Part shown: positions 1-11,075 of the stretch, piece by piece
How positions within the stretch are numbered: the stretch's first letter is position 1
How the letters are laid out: each line of letters opens with the position of its first letter
From: Aculops lycopersici
Taxonomy: Eukaryota; Arthropoda; Arachnida; Trombidiformes; Eriophyidae
DNA length: 64,000 bases
Assembly (NCBI GenBank): GCA_015350385.1
Contig: WNKI01000001.1
Coordinates: 6,848,010 to 6,912,009 of the forward strand
Direction of reading: 5' to 3'
Notes under the pieces: generated by a model
Told to the model about the DNA's origin: nothing
The model's input: the letters and a program-made list of their open reading frames with translations, nothing else
The model's database searches: none
Made by a program: the position numbers and the translations under genes

Positions 1-57
1 CGTTTGGTTGGCTCTGCTTTAGTTAACGCAGTTACTGCCGTTTGTGTTAATGTTGAT

Positions 58-84
58 GCTGTTGCTGTTGCTGTTGCTGTTGCT
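58..84. repeat. (GCTGTT)n microsatellite
   Basis: About 4.5 copies of a GCTGTT hexamer, one of several CTG/TTG-type tracts in the first kilobase. Confidence 0.85.
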
Positions 85-801
85 CTCCAGTTTGAGTGCC
101 GGCTAAGCCAAAACTAGTGTCCTACCGGCCGGCAGTATCAACATACAGCTGATATTTCATTAGTCAGCGTGGCCGCTGCCACAGGAGTCGATTTGCTGGC
201 TGGCCGGCCAGTCGGTTGATGAGTCGAAGAAGTTAAAAGACGAGCATCGTAACTCGAACGAGCTAAAGTTGCCGTCGCCTCGCTTATGGCCGCGGCTTGC
301 GAGGTCCAGTCGCGTTTTTGGCGAGCTTGGCCTGAAGTTTTGGGGAGAATTGCTGCAGCTGTAGAGTCTCGCTGTAAAGTCGCGTACCTTGAGCGAGCTC
401 AATAGTTTCAGTCAACATATACAAGAACAGCAACAGGCAAGCTAGAGAAGGAGCCAAAAGACGAGCGGCGAGAGGAGGGAACAGCACGACCGGTTGCGTA
501 ATCGGGATTGCCGCGGCGGCAGTACTAGCTGTAGACGCCGTGGAGAAGGTGAGTGGTGAGCGACCACCAGTTGCTCATGGGTGGCGGCCGCCGCAGCCCA
601 ACGAGCTCCAGCTTGACGGCTGGGCCAAATAGTGGCCGGGGCCTTCGCAACTATCGGACGCCAAGTGGTCGGAGACTCGGCGGTGGTGCACGGGAGCGAG
701 ACGAGTCGTCGATCGATTTCTAGAGCTCGTCCTGCAAGTTGTAGTGGTTGCATCGACTACTGCCGCCGCTGCTGTTGTTGATGTCGACTGCGATTGCGAG
801 T

Positions 802-822
802 TTGTTGTTGTTGTTGTTGTTG
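802..822. repeat. (TTG)7 microsatellite
   Basis: Seven TTG units. An (AAC)n tract at 931-948 is its reverse complement about 110 bp away, so the pair could form the stem of a large hairpin. Confidence 0.85.
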
Positions 823-930
823 TGACTCGTTCATTCTCGCCGCTGAGTTCACTTTTCTGGGAAGAGCGAGAGCGAAACTCGCTGGAACTTCCACCGAGCG
901 AGTTAAAGTGGAGTGGAGTGAAGTGATAGA

Positions 931-948
931 AACAACAACAACAACAAC
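931..948. repeat. (AAC)6 microsatellite
   Basis: Six AAC units, inverted relative to the TTG tract at 802-822. Confidence 0.85.
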
Positions 949-3010
949 GGAGGCGCGAAACTCGTTGTCGCCCAACGCGCTCAAAGGCGAACTCAACACG
1001 AGGCTTGTGAACTTGAGCCGATAGCTTGGGCGGCAAATCCTCAGGTGAGCCGTTCGGTTGCCAGCTTGAGCTAGTTGACGTTGCCTCTGGAATGCAGCGC
1101 ATATTTTCTTTACATTCTCTCAATCAACTACCGATAGCATGATGACAGAAGGCAAATTTAAGTGGTTGATTCTACTCTATTCACGAGAATAACAAAAAAA
1201 ACATTACTATCGGTCGGCGAGCAAAATAGTTGTGCCTAGTTTGTTAACTTCAGTTTCACAATCTGATGTGAATGTGTTGAGATTGGAGATAGCCCATTAG
1301 TTTGTATTGGTCGCGTCATCCCTTACTGTGTGATTCAAAATTAAATGCAGATTTTCCAATTCGATGTGACCACATTTTGGCGCGCAACAAGTGGTCAGAC
1401 AAAGAAACATAGATTATCAATCCTATTGCCCTGTCGCTGCTGCTGCTGATCCCCTCAATGCGCTAATGGTAGAGCACTCCCACCAAACAGAGACAACCTG
1501 GCCACTTTTACTCGGCTTCTGCGTGCTGTTGAGGCTGGCGCTGGTGCCACTGCCGTGGACCAAGCTACAGCCACCACTGACTAGCAGCAACTAGTGGTTT
1601 CAGCGTGAGTTTGCTGACCGGCGGCCGATCTGTCTGTAAAGTTTGCGACAGCTGTGTTCCAGTGGCTGCACGCTTCTCTCTGATTATCCACCCAAATGAT
1701 AGTCACGGTTCTACAACATGCTTTGACCGAGTCAACGGTAGACTTGCACGTCGCGTCAAGTGCGCAGCACATGTGTCCCCGAGTGGGCGCACCAGTTTCG
1801 GCCATGAACAAGGCCAGCGGTTTGACAGAAGACTCGCACAGGTTGGCCCCATTGGGGGCGTACGGCGCTCATTGTGGCGGAGTCCGCGTTGTCACTCTGC
1901 ACGCATCTGTCAGTTTTGAACCTATGGGATGTTTCCCTGCAGACCATACCTTAGTATAGCAGGCCGCCGCCGCGAGCAAACATTGGAAGCGAAAGCGGAG
2001 TGAGCGAGCGAAACACAAAAAACTGTGTGGCGCGCAATGAGATCAAAAGAACGTGGCAACGTGGCGTCCACGCGGACCGCTTGCAGCTAGCGTTGGCCAA
2101 AAACTTATTGCAGTAACTAACTAAAGTAATTTCGGGGAAAGCAGATATCTTGCGTCGCGGACGCATAGCCGCATCCCTGCGTGGCGACCTACGCATCCGC
2201 GACGTAGAAATGGATGCAGCAGAAACAGGAGTCTTGGTAGTAGTGATAATACCGATTGCACCAGTGGTCATGCACCAGAATTTGCATAGGCCGTCGCGTT
2301 CATAGACAGGACTACTTGCTGCTACTGCTGCTGCTGTCTATGTTTTATGCAGCCTTTCGCTATTGCAACAACAGCGGTCAGCGACCACCAAGCAGCTGTT
2401 TTGGTGCGCGAGCTTGTGTCGAACTGGTGTGCACCATTGATTCTCGCCTAGCTCGTGCACCACTATCGACGCAGCGGTTGTTTCGTTTAGCTAGTCTGCA
2501 TAGTAGTAGGAGTATTGTAGGTGACAGGCTGGCAAGCTAGCTTGTAATGGCATTGGCTAGGCAAACGCGATGGCAGACTATCGATCTGCTGCGAAACTTT
2601 CGCCGACGTGTAGCTAACAACAAGTGGTGGTTGCGCTTTTGTCGATCCCCCTCTCTCCCTCTTTCTTCATCTGACAGCTACAACTGCAACAAGTACCACA
2701 AGTAGCGAAGGCGGCAAATCTGCACTCGGCCACAACTGTAGCAACTTTCCATATGCGCTCTCACTATGGCGTCACAAGTCACTGTGCTTGTGTCTATGTA
2801 GCTTGCCACCGTCGTTGTCGTTACTCGCCATCAAATGGAACATCTTGCAGCAAAAGTTGCTATTGCCTCTGTCATTGTACTGCTGCGGCTCATGTCGCCG
2901 CCTGAGACACGGGTTTAGATTTGCTACAACCATCAAGCGAAGGCGGCGCCCTCTTGCCGCCTATTGGGCTCCAACGAAAGTCAAACACCCGATGAGATAG
3001 TTAACTTGCT

Positions 3011-3026
3011 CGCTAGCTAGCTAGCG
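3011..3026. repeat. 16-bp perfect palindrome
   Basis: CGCTAGCTAGCTAGCG reads identically on both strands and is built on GCTA units. No function is evident; similar GCTAGCTA strings recur near 3853. Confidence 0.7.
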
Positions 3027-4805
3027 TTCTGACTAACTATCTCGACGCGCTCAGTTTGAGAAAACATTTCAACTCGATTGCTCCAGTTCCCTCGAGCTAA
3101 GTTCGGACAAAAGCTTGCCAGTCGACGACAGTGAAAAACTTCACGATGCCCTAAAAACGAGGTGCTCTCCTCTCTCTCTCTATCTTTCTCGCTTGTCTAT
3201 TCTCAGCGGTTGAGCTAGCGTTTGTGGCTTATGAGAAATTTAGAGGGCTAGAATTCGACTATAAAGTTCAAAGTGAATAGTTAATTTGCTAACAGTAATG
3301 TGTTCTTCAAAAGCGAGAGTTCATTTGCCTCAAACTTTCGGCCACGTGGAGTTTGTCGCGTCCACAACTTTCCCAAGCCAATCGGCTTGGAACTTTGTCA
3401 GAAATTCCTCATTGATGATGGTAGCAGTCATTTTGGAACTTATGATTCTACTGGCTCCCGTATCGCATCAACTCCTTACCTAACAAGACTACTACTTGCG
3501 GTGCTTGCAAGGCGAGATTCAAGAGATGGAAGGAGACTTTTGAATAAGAGAGATAGATAGATAGTTACAAGCGACAATAAATTATCTAATAAACATCTTG
3601 GTCGTCCTTTTGCTCCCCACATCATTGCCTTGTCGTCCTGTTGCCAGCAAGCAATACGAAAGCGATAATAAGACGAAATATCATATTGCATATTTAGACT
3701 AATGTTATCGTCTTGTTGACGAAGTCTTTCTTTGAGCCTGAGATTGTAATAGAAAGAGAAGTGCAGTGTTATTCTATGTAAGCCTCCAGTTCCCGGCCCA
3801 CTAACAACAGTTGCTCCTAAGAGAGTGCACGAGACAAATGCCATAAAGGTGATCGCTAGCTAACTATCTCTTTAGCTATCTAGCTGCGTAAAAGCGGCAT
3901 TGGCCCGTAGTTGAAGCTAGCCTCCTAGTTGTCTCAATGACTGGCAAGGAGAAAAGTATGGCCAACCAGCAAATGGATGTCGATGAGCCAATAGCCTTGT
4001 GGGTTAGGATGAGTTGGTGGCTGTGGCAGTAGTAGTAGTTGCAGTGGAGTGCAGAGAGGCCACGATAACTACAATGTATCTTGATCCATCTGTTTGATTA
4101 TCGATATGTGGCTGCGATAAGCCGAGAGACTGCACTTGCCGCTCGGCTTCTTAGACTTTCTCTACTAAGGCAATGGCGCCTAGTGCATAGTCGTCTAGTG
4201 TATAACTTACTCTGAGCGTCAGCGACGCGAAATAGGAATTAGTTCGTCGGGTCGATTGTAGCGACAAGCTAAAATCAGGCGCCACCCAAACTAACTTATA
4301 AGACCAGAAACAAAGCAAAAAAAACAGTCGCTGACTGCTATTCTGCTTAGCACCAAAATGTGAAGCCACCTGATTGTGATCATCACCGCGATTTGTGGTC
4401 CCAGTTTTTAAATGGCTTCTAATGAATACATATATTTGCAGTAGAATGAAAGGCATCTCAAATGCATACGTACGCGATAGAACAGCGATAGACAAGACTC
4501 GGTAAGTAAACAAAGATCATAGCAAAAGGGATTTCAGGCTAAACATCGAAAATCCACTAGCTCACTTGTCTTGCCCTAAACCGTGGCGGCAATTTCTATT
4601 GATCAAAGTATATGCTTTTGTTGCAAATTTTGCCTTTCGTCTCATCTAGTTGGTGTCGTTATGTGTCAAAAACGAGTTGCCGGCGACTCGCTGCAAGAAA
4701 CTAGAGCAATCGGCATCAAAATTATTAGCCATTTTTGGCCAACCCGTGCACAACGATCGACTGCAACAGCCTTGCAACAGGCATCAGTAGCTATCATTTG
4801 TACTA

Positions 4806-5160
4806 ACAAGGTAACCATCTGAACTATACACGAGCCGATTTCAACCAAATTTGGCACAGATGATGTCTGTGCCACTATAAGTCCACAGGCAAAAGCTCAG
4901 ATCCTAACAAGTTACTGTTTTTGCAAAAATAGAGAAGTTGAAAACCCCCTATAGAAACTTCCACAGAGACGCGAACCAAAAAAAACTAATGCGCGCTCCA
5001 TAGACTTCTACAGGATTTTATCAACTTTAATCTCGATTTTCAAAAAAGTTCGAAATTGTTAGGATCTCCGACCTACCCTGAAATTTTTAGAATGGCACAG
5101 GGATACTCTGTGCCGAATTTGATACGGATTTGGGCGTAGGAGTTGCGGTAGTCACCTTGT
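4806..5160. mobile_element. Foldback (long imperfect inverted-repeat) element
   Basis: The 355-bp segment is one long imperfect palindrome centred near 4983. The left arm starts ACAAGGTAAC and the reverse complement of the right end starts ACAAGGTGAC. Further in, both arms share the anchors GGCACAGA, CTGTGCCA and AGATCCTAACAA in the same order. Arm identity is roughly 60-70% by eye over about 175 bp each. No ORF is present inside. This is the structure expected of a non-autonomous foldback/MITE-type DNA element or a decayed long hairpin. No convincing target-site duplication was seen. Confidence 0.6.
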
Positions 5161-7169
5161 AAACGAGACGCCTCGCAGTGCCATATACTCATGTCCACAC
5201 GCGAAGTGGAGACAATCTCCACTTGTTGCAGTTTGCGATTTGGCCCACTACCGTCACTAAGTCAGTCCGTCGATCTGTTGGTTTGTATTATCGATCAGGT
5301 GACTGAGTTGCAGACTGAGTTGTATCCTGTCACCAATCGAGGCTAGAAATAAACATAGTAGCGACCACGACGACGACATTAACAACAACTACAGCAACAA
5401 GTGGCAACAGCGGCTGTCGCCTCTATGCGTAGGAGCTGCGCGCTTTTCGCTGATGATGTCGCTTTGTTTTGATGATGATGAGTAGCGGCAGTGATGGTCT
5501 CACTCACTCTAAACGGTAGACTACCATCTAGCTCATCAGCAGCGATACGCATTAAAATCTAAAGAGAGCAACATGGGGACTGCAGAAAGTTTGAGTATTT
5601 TGTAGCTGAGCGCTATGGCCGACCACAAGTTGCAACTCGCAAGTGTGTATGAAACATTCACGGCCAACGCGAAGCTGTTAAGTGGCAGTTTCTATATCAA
5701 TTTCAATTGCGGTTTCAGCTTCTCTTTCAGTGGAAGGGGGAACTCTGCGTAAAGCACCTAAACAACAACAACCACGACGATAATAATCGTTTATCGTTGC
5801 GGTCTGTATTCCAATTGAACACTAACTGACGACAACAAGATTACACTTGTTGACATTCCCCCAACAGCGTTGGCGCCTGTTGCTAGCGAGCACCGCCACA
5901 ACAATTGACGAAGCCACCGCTTTCTCTCGCTATCCGCTTAGTCAATTTCGCCAAGATAATCTCTTTGATCATTTATCTTGTCGCTGCGGTCAACTCAGAA
6001 CCGGAGATCAATTGGGTGGCCTTTGTCTGCCAATAGCATTGGTAGACAGGGAACAGGCAGGCAGGCATGTTTTTGTACATGCTTATGTAACTTTCGTGAT
6101 ATTCCTTTAAAACTGGTCCCTTCTCGAGGCGGCGAGGGCGACAGCGACTGCGGGAGAAGCTAAACTTACTTAGAATTTCATGGGCTTGTAGATATTTTGC
6201 GCAGACTGCCGCAAACGCACCTGTTAGCCTCTTCACCTGCACGATCGACTACCGGCGACGACGACACTTATAACGAGATGTCACAGTGACTTCTCACGAG
6301 CAGATCAATGCACAGAACACAAGTTGCACACGTAGGACGCTTCGTCGGACTATCTACTCGAAGTGGCGACTGGGGAGAGAAAGCCATTCGCGTCCACTTC
6401 TATGAGATGCCTGTGCAACAAAATGGCCTCTCCATGTCAGTTTGGTTAGGTAAATATGGAGGGGGTGGAAAGGCAAAATGCCCGCTCGCTTTTTAGTCTG
6501 TGGCTACTTGTTGATCTAAAGCTGATACGTTGGTACACTGGCTGACAGGTGAGCCGTGCTTCTGGCAATTTGCACAAGTTGACGTAAAGAGAGACAGAGA
6601 CATATAAGTAGCTTCAACTTGAGGCATTGCAACATGCGCCATCGTTGCATGTTGGCTCTACCGAAATTCTCCCTCTTTATCCATACATGTTTCCAGTCAA
6701 CTCCTCAGCTCTGGCGCATCCAGCCTCAATGTTAGCCATTCGGTCTAACTTCTCCTCTCTCTCTCCAGCTAACTAGCCGCTACCCATGATTTGGCATCGT
6801 ATGTGACGGCGCGTTTAACTTTCAAAGTCCAATGAACAGCTAAAATCACTCAGAACTCCACTATCCACCGTAACCACCGCCACTATCGAAACCATACAAG
6901 AGAAGGCGACGGGGGATATGAGGACAACGATGATGCAACAGCAACCACCCTTATGGGCTGCTCATACAGGTAGGCATTAATGCAGGCTGGTCAGCGAGAC
7001 TCTGCATGTTCGGATAATGCCAATCTAATGTAAGTGTGCAGGACTCTTTTCTGTCTCGCTCGAATTGAACGAGTTTGACCAGAATGGCCAGGCGCTCTTT
7101 TGCTCATTTGAAAGAATCAACGAACGAATGTTTAAACAGTCAACAACTCCGAGGCAATATCTACCATCG

Positions 7170-7172
<3 letters not shown>
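5161..7172. other. Gene-free region
   Basis: No coding exon, RNA gene or long repeat could be supported. A donor-like ACAG/GTGAGC occurs near 6548. The open frames present are short and unrelated to known proteins by eye. Confidence 0.55.

Positions 7173-7248
<76 letters not shown>
7173..7248. repeat. (GA)38 microsatellite
   Basis: 76 bp of uninterrupted GA. GA resumes on the far side of the assembly gap (7364-7376). The Arg-Glu and Ser-Leu frames crossing it are repeat artefacts. Confidence 0.95.
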
Positions 7249-7249
<1 letters not shown>

Positions 7250-7253
7250 GACG

Positions 7254-7339
7254 ACGTACGTACGTACGTACGTACGTACGTACGTACGTACGTACGTACG
7301 TACGTACGTACGTACGTACGTACGTACGTACGTACGTAC
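7254..7339. repeat. (ACGT)21 self-complementary tetranucleotide repeat
   Basis: About 86 bp of perfect ACGT repeats directly next to the GA tract. Each unit is its own reverse complement, so either strand can fold back along its whole length. The tract ends at an assembly gap four bases later. Confidence 0.95.
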
Positions 7340-7343
7340 CGTT

Positions 7344-7363
7344 NNNNNNNNNNNNNNNNNNNN
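7344..7363. other. Assembly gap (20 N)
   Basis: Run of exactly 20 N between the ACGT tract and a short GA tract. It is probably a fixed-size placeholder where the repeat could not be assembled. Confidence 0.98.
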
Positions 7364-7376
7364 AGAGAGAGAGAGA

Positions 7377-8354
7377 ACCACTACCTATACTCATGTTGCT
7401 TCTGCCTCAACTCTTGCCATGTTATCCCTCTCTGTCCAACCGTCTTTCGCCTGCTCTCCTTTCTCCAATTCTACCTTTCGCTTCAACAATTCCCTCAATG
7501 TAAGCATTCGCCACGATGCAAGCATATTATCCACCGTTCAAATGTGTATTAAAGCCCCCGACCCAATCAGCACATCTTCAATCATGCCCAATCTCTACAC
7601 TTCTCAGCTTCTCTCTCCTTGCCTCTCTTTTTCTCTTCCCCTATCTTTATCACATCGCTTTGCAAAATCTACTCTACATCTCACCGAACTGATACAGGGT
7701 AACCAACTCTATGTTGTGTGATTTTGTTCTGTCACTACTTTAGAAAGAGTCAACAAAAAAATCCCTTTTTGGTCACTCTTTGTCTCTCTAGGCTCGTCCC
7801 TCATTCACTCGAATCCAATTGCCTGTGACATTTTTTCTCTCTTTCTCTATCCCTCGCTCGCTAACTCTCCTATGATTATCGTTGTCACCTTCATACGAGA
7901 ATACGAACACAATCACGAGTTGATGGAAACATCCTATTCCATCTAGACTGTAATAACACTAAACGATGGTTTCAATTAGGTTGCTAAGCTGGATTTATGG
8001 CGATACCTATCAGGAATCGTATTCGCGAAGCACGCAGAATTTCCCTATTTTGCGAGCGAATCTTTTGGTAAAGCAAACAAGTGGATGAGTGCCACAAGTG
8101 ACCAAACTAGCGACACCTAGTGTGCAAACACCATCACACAACAAAGTCCATCCTTGTTTTGCATCTCATCAAACATCAGTTGGCACTTTGTTTACTGGCC
8201 CAATTCTACTAGATCCTGAGGTTGGTTTTAGATTATTACGTAATTAAGCTCAGAAAATTTACCGGCGCTCATTCGGCTCATCTAACCACATCGAAATCAC
8301 TACGATATGAACTACTAGCATCTCAATTTGACTTGACCATCGACCTGCCACAGA
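7377..8354. other. Upstream region of the LDHD gene
   Basis: No coding exon is recognised. The first part (7380-7870) is pyrimidine-rich (many CTCT/TCTC runs). It presumably holds the promoter and 5' UTR of the D-lactate dehydrogenase gene that starts at 8355; no promoter motif could be assigned with confidence. Confidence 0.5.
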
Positions 8355-9986
8355 ATGGCTTGCCCACTTATCAGGCCAAGAACCTGGCTTGCTCGAAATC
8401 TTTCACATAATCTAACAAGAAACGCTTGGTCAACACAGAATCGGAGCTACGTAAGTATGATTGCCTTGAATGGACCTCAAATAGCGTTGTAATTTTAGAT
8501 ACTGACATTCATTCCACCATTGAAAACTCAGTCTATCGACAAAGCCTTTGATGACTTGAAGCACATACTGACAACCAGTGGCGCCAAATCATGTGATAGC
8601 AGCGAACAGAAGAAACCTACTGCAATAATTAGTAGATCCGAGTCTATCCTGGAAACTGCTGCCCAAGATGCGTCCTCTTACAAGCACGAGAGGCCAGATA
8701 TCTGCATTGTGCCTCGTGATACCAAGCAAATAAGCCAATGCGTCAATTATTGTTACAGCAATGGCATTCCAATGGTTCCTGTTGGGGCTAGAACAGGACT
8801 CGAGGGTGGAATACATGCCACCAAAGGAGGTGTCAGTTTTGATCTATCCGAGATGAAAGCTATCATACAAGTCAATGAAAACGATTTGGATTGTCACGTA
8901 CAAGCTGGCCTCAGCTGGCGCGAATTGAACGATAGCATCAAAAGCACCGGTCTCTGGTTTCCAGTTGACCCCGGAGCTAGCGCCTCGTTGGGTGGTATGT
9001 CATCTACATCAGCTTCGGGCACAAATGCTGTCAAGTTTGGCACGATGCGAGAAAATGTTATTGGTCTAGAGATTGTAACCGGCGGTGGAAAAATCATCAA
9101 AACAGCTGGCAAAAAGACACGCTCAAAGAAAACTTCAGCTGGAATCAACTTGACAAATCTATTTGTTGGATCTGAAGGTACTTTGGGTATCATTACATCA
9201 GTAAGACTTAAACTTCACGCCCTGCCAGCTTGCATGGCTGTGGCAACCGTTGCTTTTCCAAACGTTGACAAGGCTGTTAGCTCTGTTGTTCAAGTTATGC
9301 AATGTGGACTGCCGATAGCCAGGATTGAGTTTCTCGACCAGCCAGGTGTCAATGCATGTTATCAGGATGCAAAACTGTCAAATCTTGACCCGACTCGCCC
9401 TATGTTATTTATAGAACTACACTCTCTAACACAAAGTGGAATCAAAGATCAAGTTGATCTTCTGGAGGAAATATTTGATAGCAACAAAGCTTCCAAGTTT
9501 AGCTGGTCATCGAAACTCGAGGAGAGAACTCAGCTTTGGAAGGCAAGGCATAATCTTCATTGGTCAATCTTAAAGACCAAACCTGGACACAAGAGCATAG
9601 ACACTGATGTTTGTGTTCCCATATCAAAGTTTCCCGAAATGATCAAGAAGACGCACGATCTCATCAGAAGGTATAAATTGGACGCCCCAATCATGGGTCA
9701 CGCTGGCGACGGAAACTTCCATTCAGTCATACTCTACGATCCAGAGATAGATGAAGAATTTAAAAAAGCCAAAGAGTTGGCTGTGGAAATGGGCAAAGTT
9801 GCAATAGAACTCGAGGGTACAGTGACTGGAGAACATGGAATAGGAAGGGGTAAGGTGGATTTAATGGAGGATCAATTTGATCCTGAAACCGTTGACACTA
9901 TGTACCTAATCAAGCGAGCATTGGATCCAAAGAACCTCTTCAATCCTGGAAAAATGTTTAGAACAGAGCGCCTGAATAGACTGTAG
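8355..9986 (+). CDS. LDHD: Mitochondrial D-lactate dehydrogenase, two exons
   Basis: FAD-dependent oxidation of D-lactate to pyruvate in mitochondria. Exon 1 is 8355-8450, a 48-bp intron (GTAAGT..TTTTAG) is 8451-8498, and exon 2 is 8499-9986; phase is 0, giving 527 residues. Exon 1 encodes an Arg-rich start (MACPLIRPRTWLARNLS) typical of a mitochondrial presequence. The body has a PCMH-type FAD-binding domain (about 85-270; GARTGLEGG, WFPVDPGA, FVGSEGTLGIIT) and a C-terminal FAD-oxidase domain with HAGDGNFH near 433 and the GEHGIG motif. The GLWFPVDPGA-SASLGGM context, STDVCVPIS-like segment and FNPGKM end match LDHD rather than D-2-hydroxyglutarate dehydrogenase. The frame is also open from a TTG at 8520, but the upstream exon gives a complete protein. 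Confidence 0.9.
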
Positions 9987-10249
9987 ACGAGTAGCTTGTT
10001 GCTATCGTCGCTTGACTGATCACCTTTCGACAGGTTAGGAAAGAGAATCTTCCCTATCTAGCGAGTCAGTCTTCTTTGTGATCAAAAATAGAACAATCCG
10101 AGGGGGCAAGTTCGACTGTGGTACGGATGACGTTTAGTTGCTCAGGATGTTTTAGTTGAACTGAAAATAGTGTAGACTCATTTTTATTATCCAACCCTGG
10201 AAACTTATACAGTCTTTTGTTTGGATATCTGTTGCACTTCATTTTATTC

Positions 10250-10255
10250 AATAAA
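10250..10255 (+). promoter_or_regulatory. AATAAA poly(A) signal, probably LDHD
   Basis: AATAAA lies 264 bp after the LDHD stop and 71 bp before the next start codon, so LDHD transcripts probably end here. Confidence 0.55.
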
Positions 10256-10325
10256 GTGGTTGAATAAAATATATCTAAACAGTTTGTCTAGATATCTCAT
10301 CGAAGGTGAGCAAAGACGATAATCA

Positions 10326-11075
10326 ATGATCACAATGGCAACTCTAATCAACTTGGTGTCATTTATCTCAGTGGCAACTATCCTTTTTTTGGCCAGCAAG
10401 CCAGAGGAGGTCTCGGCGATCAAGGCCACCAAAAAAGTTGATTATGCCTTGAGGGATATCAAGGATAAATTGGACCTTTCCAAGTTAGACGTGACGAAGC
10501 TTGCTACAAAGTCCAGTAGAGAGTTGAAGAATGACTTCAAGGTTCTACTGACCGACATGAAACTCCGTCAGGTTCCTCTATCAAAAGATCGTAGCGAGAG
10601 GGCGTTGAGTAAGTTGTACGCTCAGGAGGAAGAGTTGAAGGAGCAGGTCGAGAAGGTAGAATCAGATTTGCGAAGAGTTACCTTGAATTCTGGTAAGAAA
10701 ATCGATATCATGGAGTTGAAGTCCAAGCAGGAGATGGCCAAGAATCCAAAGGCCTCAAAGCACCGGATGAGTTTGTTGACTCAGAAGAAGATCGACGAGT
10801 GGCAAAAGGAATACGATACCAAATCGAAGGAGCTGGAAATATTGCGAAACAAGATTGCAGACTTGAAGAATATTATCAACAACAAGGGCGACTACATTTC
10901 AGTTCCTAAGAACTTTGGCGTCTTTGATCCAGTCGAGCAAAGAGAACGTGAGCGCGAGGTTTTGTTATTGGACCGTGAGAATATGGAAATGAGAAATGCG
11001 ATCAACGATGAGTTAATCTCGGGCAAGGATCCCTCTAAGATGGAATTACCTACTTGGATGGCCGACAATTGGTAA
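10326..11075 (+). CDS. Orphan secreted or membrane-anchored coiled-coil protein
   Basis: 249 residues in a single exon; I do not recognise the family. Residues 1-30 form a hydrophobic N-terminus (ATLINLVSFISVATILFLA) followed by Ala-Ser sites, as in a signal peptide or single anchor. The rest is highly charged, Lys/Glu-rich and helical, with two likely coiled-coil stretches (about 90-125 and 150-185). The C-terminus is unusual (PTWMADNW). No cysteines are visible after the leader, so no disulphide fold is expected. It sits 339 bp downstream of LDHD on the same strand. A second ATG at codon 4 could also be used. It may be lineage-restricted; function is unknown. Confidence 0.65.
   Translation: MITMATLINLVSFISVATILFLASKPEEVSAIKATKKVDYALRDIKDKLDLSKLDVTKLATKSSRELKNDFKVLLTDMKLRQVPLSKDRSERALSKLYAQEEELKEQVEKVESDLRRVTLNSGKKIDIMELKSKQEMAKNPKASKHRMSLLTQKKIDEWQKEYDTKSKELEILRNKIADLKNIINNKGDYISVPKNFGVFDPVEQREREREVLLLDRENMEMRNAINDELISGKDPSKMELPTWMADNW

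Larger units (their letters stand above)
1..4805. other. Gene-free, low-complexity-rich region
   Basis: I see no supported protein-coding exon or RNA gene here. The open frames are short, mutually overlapping and mostly driven by trinucleotide repeats (TTG/CAA, CTG). Several good splice-donor-like strings occur, for example CAG/GTGAGC near 1043, so untranslated first exons of a gene outside the window are possible but cannot be shown. It is richer in G+C than the gene-dense part that follows. Confidence 0.6.

Noticed and set aside
1455..1485. tRNA D-arm-like string GCTAATGGTAGAGCA
   Set aside because: No T-arm, anticodon stem or acceptor pairing could be found around it.
7065..7721. Long open frame through the GA/ACGT repeats and the gap
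   Set aside because: It consists of Arg-Glu and Tyr-Val-Arg-Thr repeats from microsatellites and unknown residues from N; similar frames exist on both strands.
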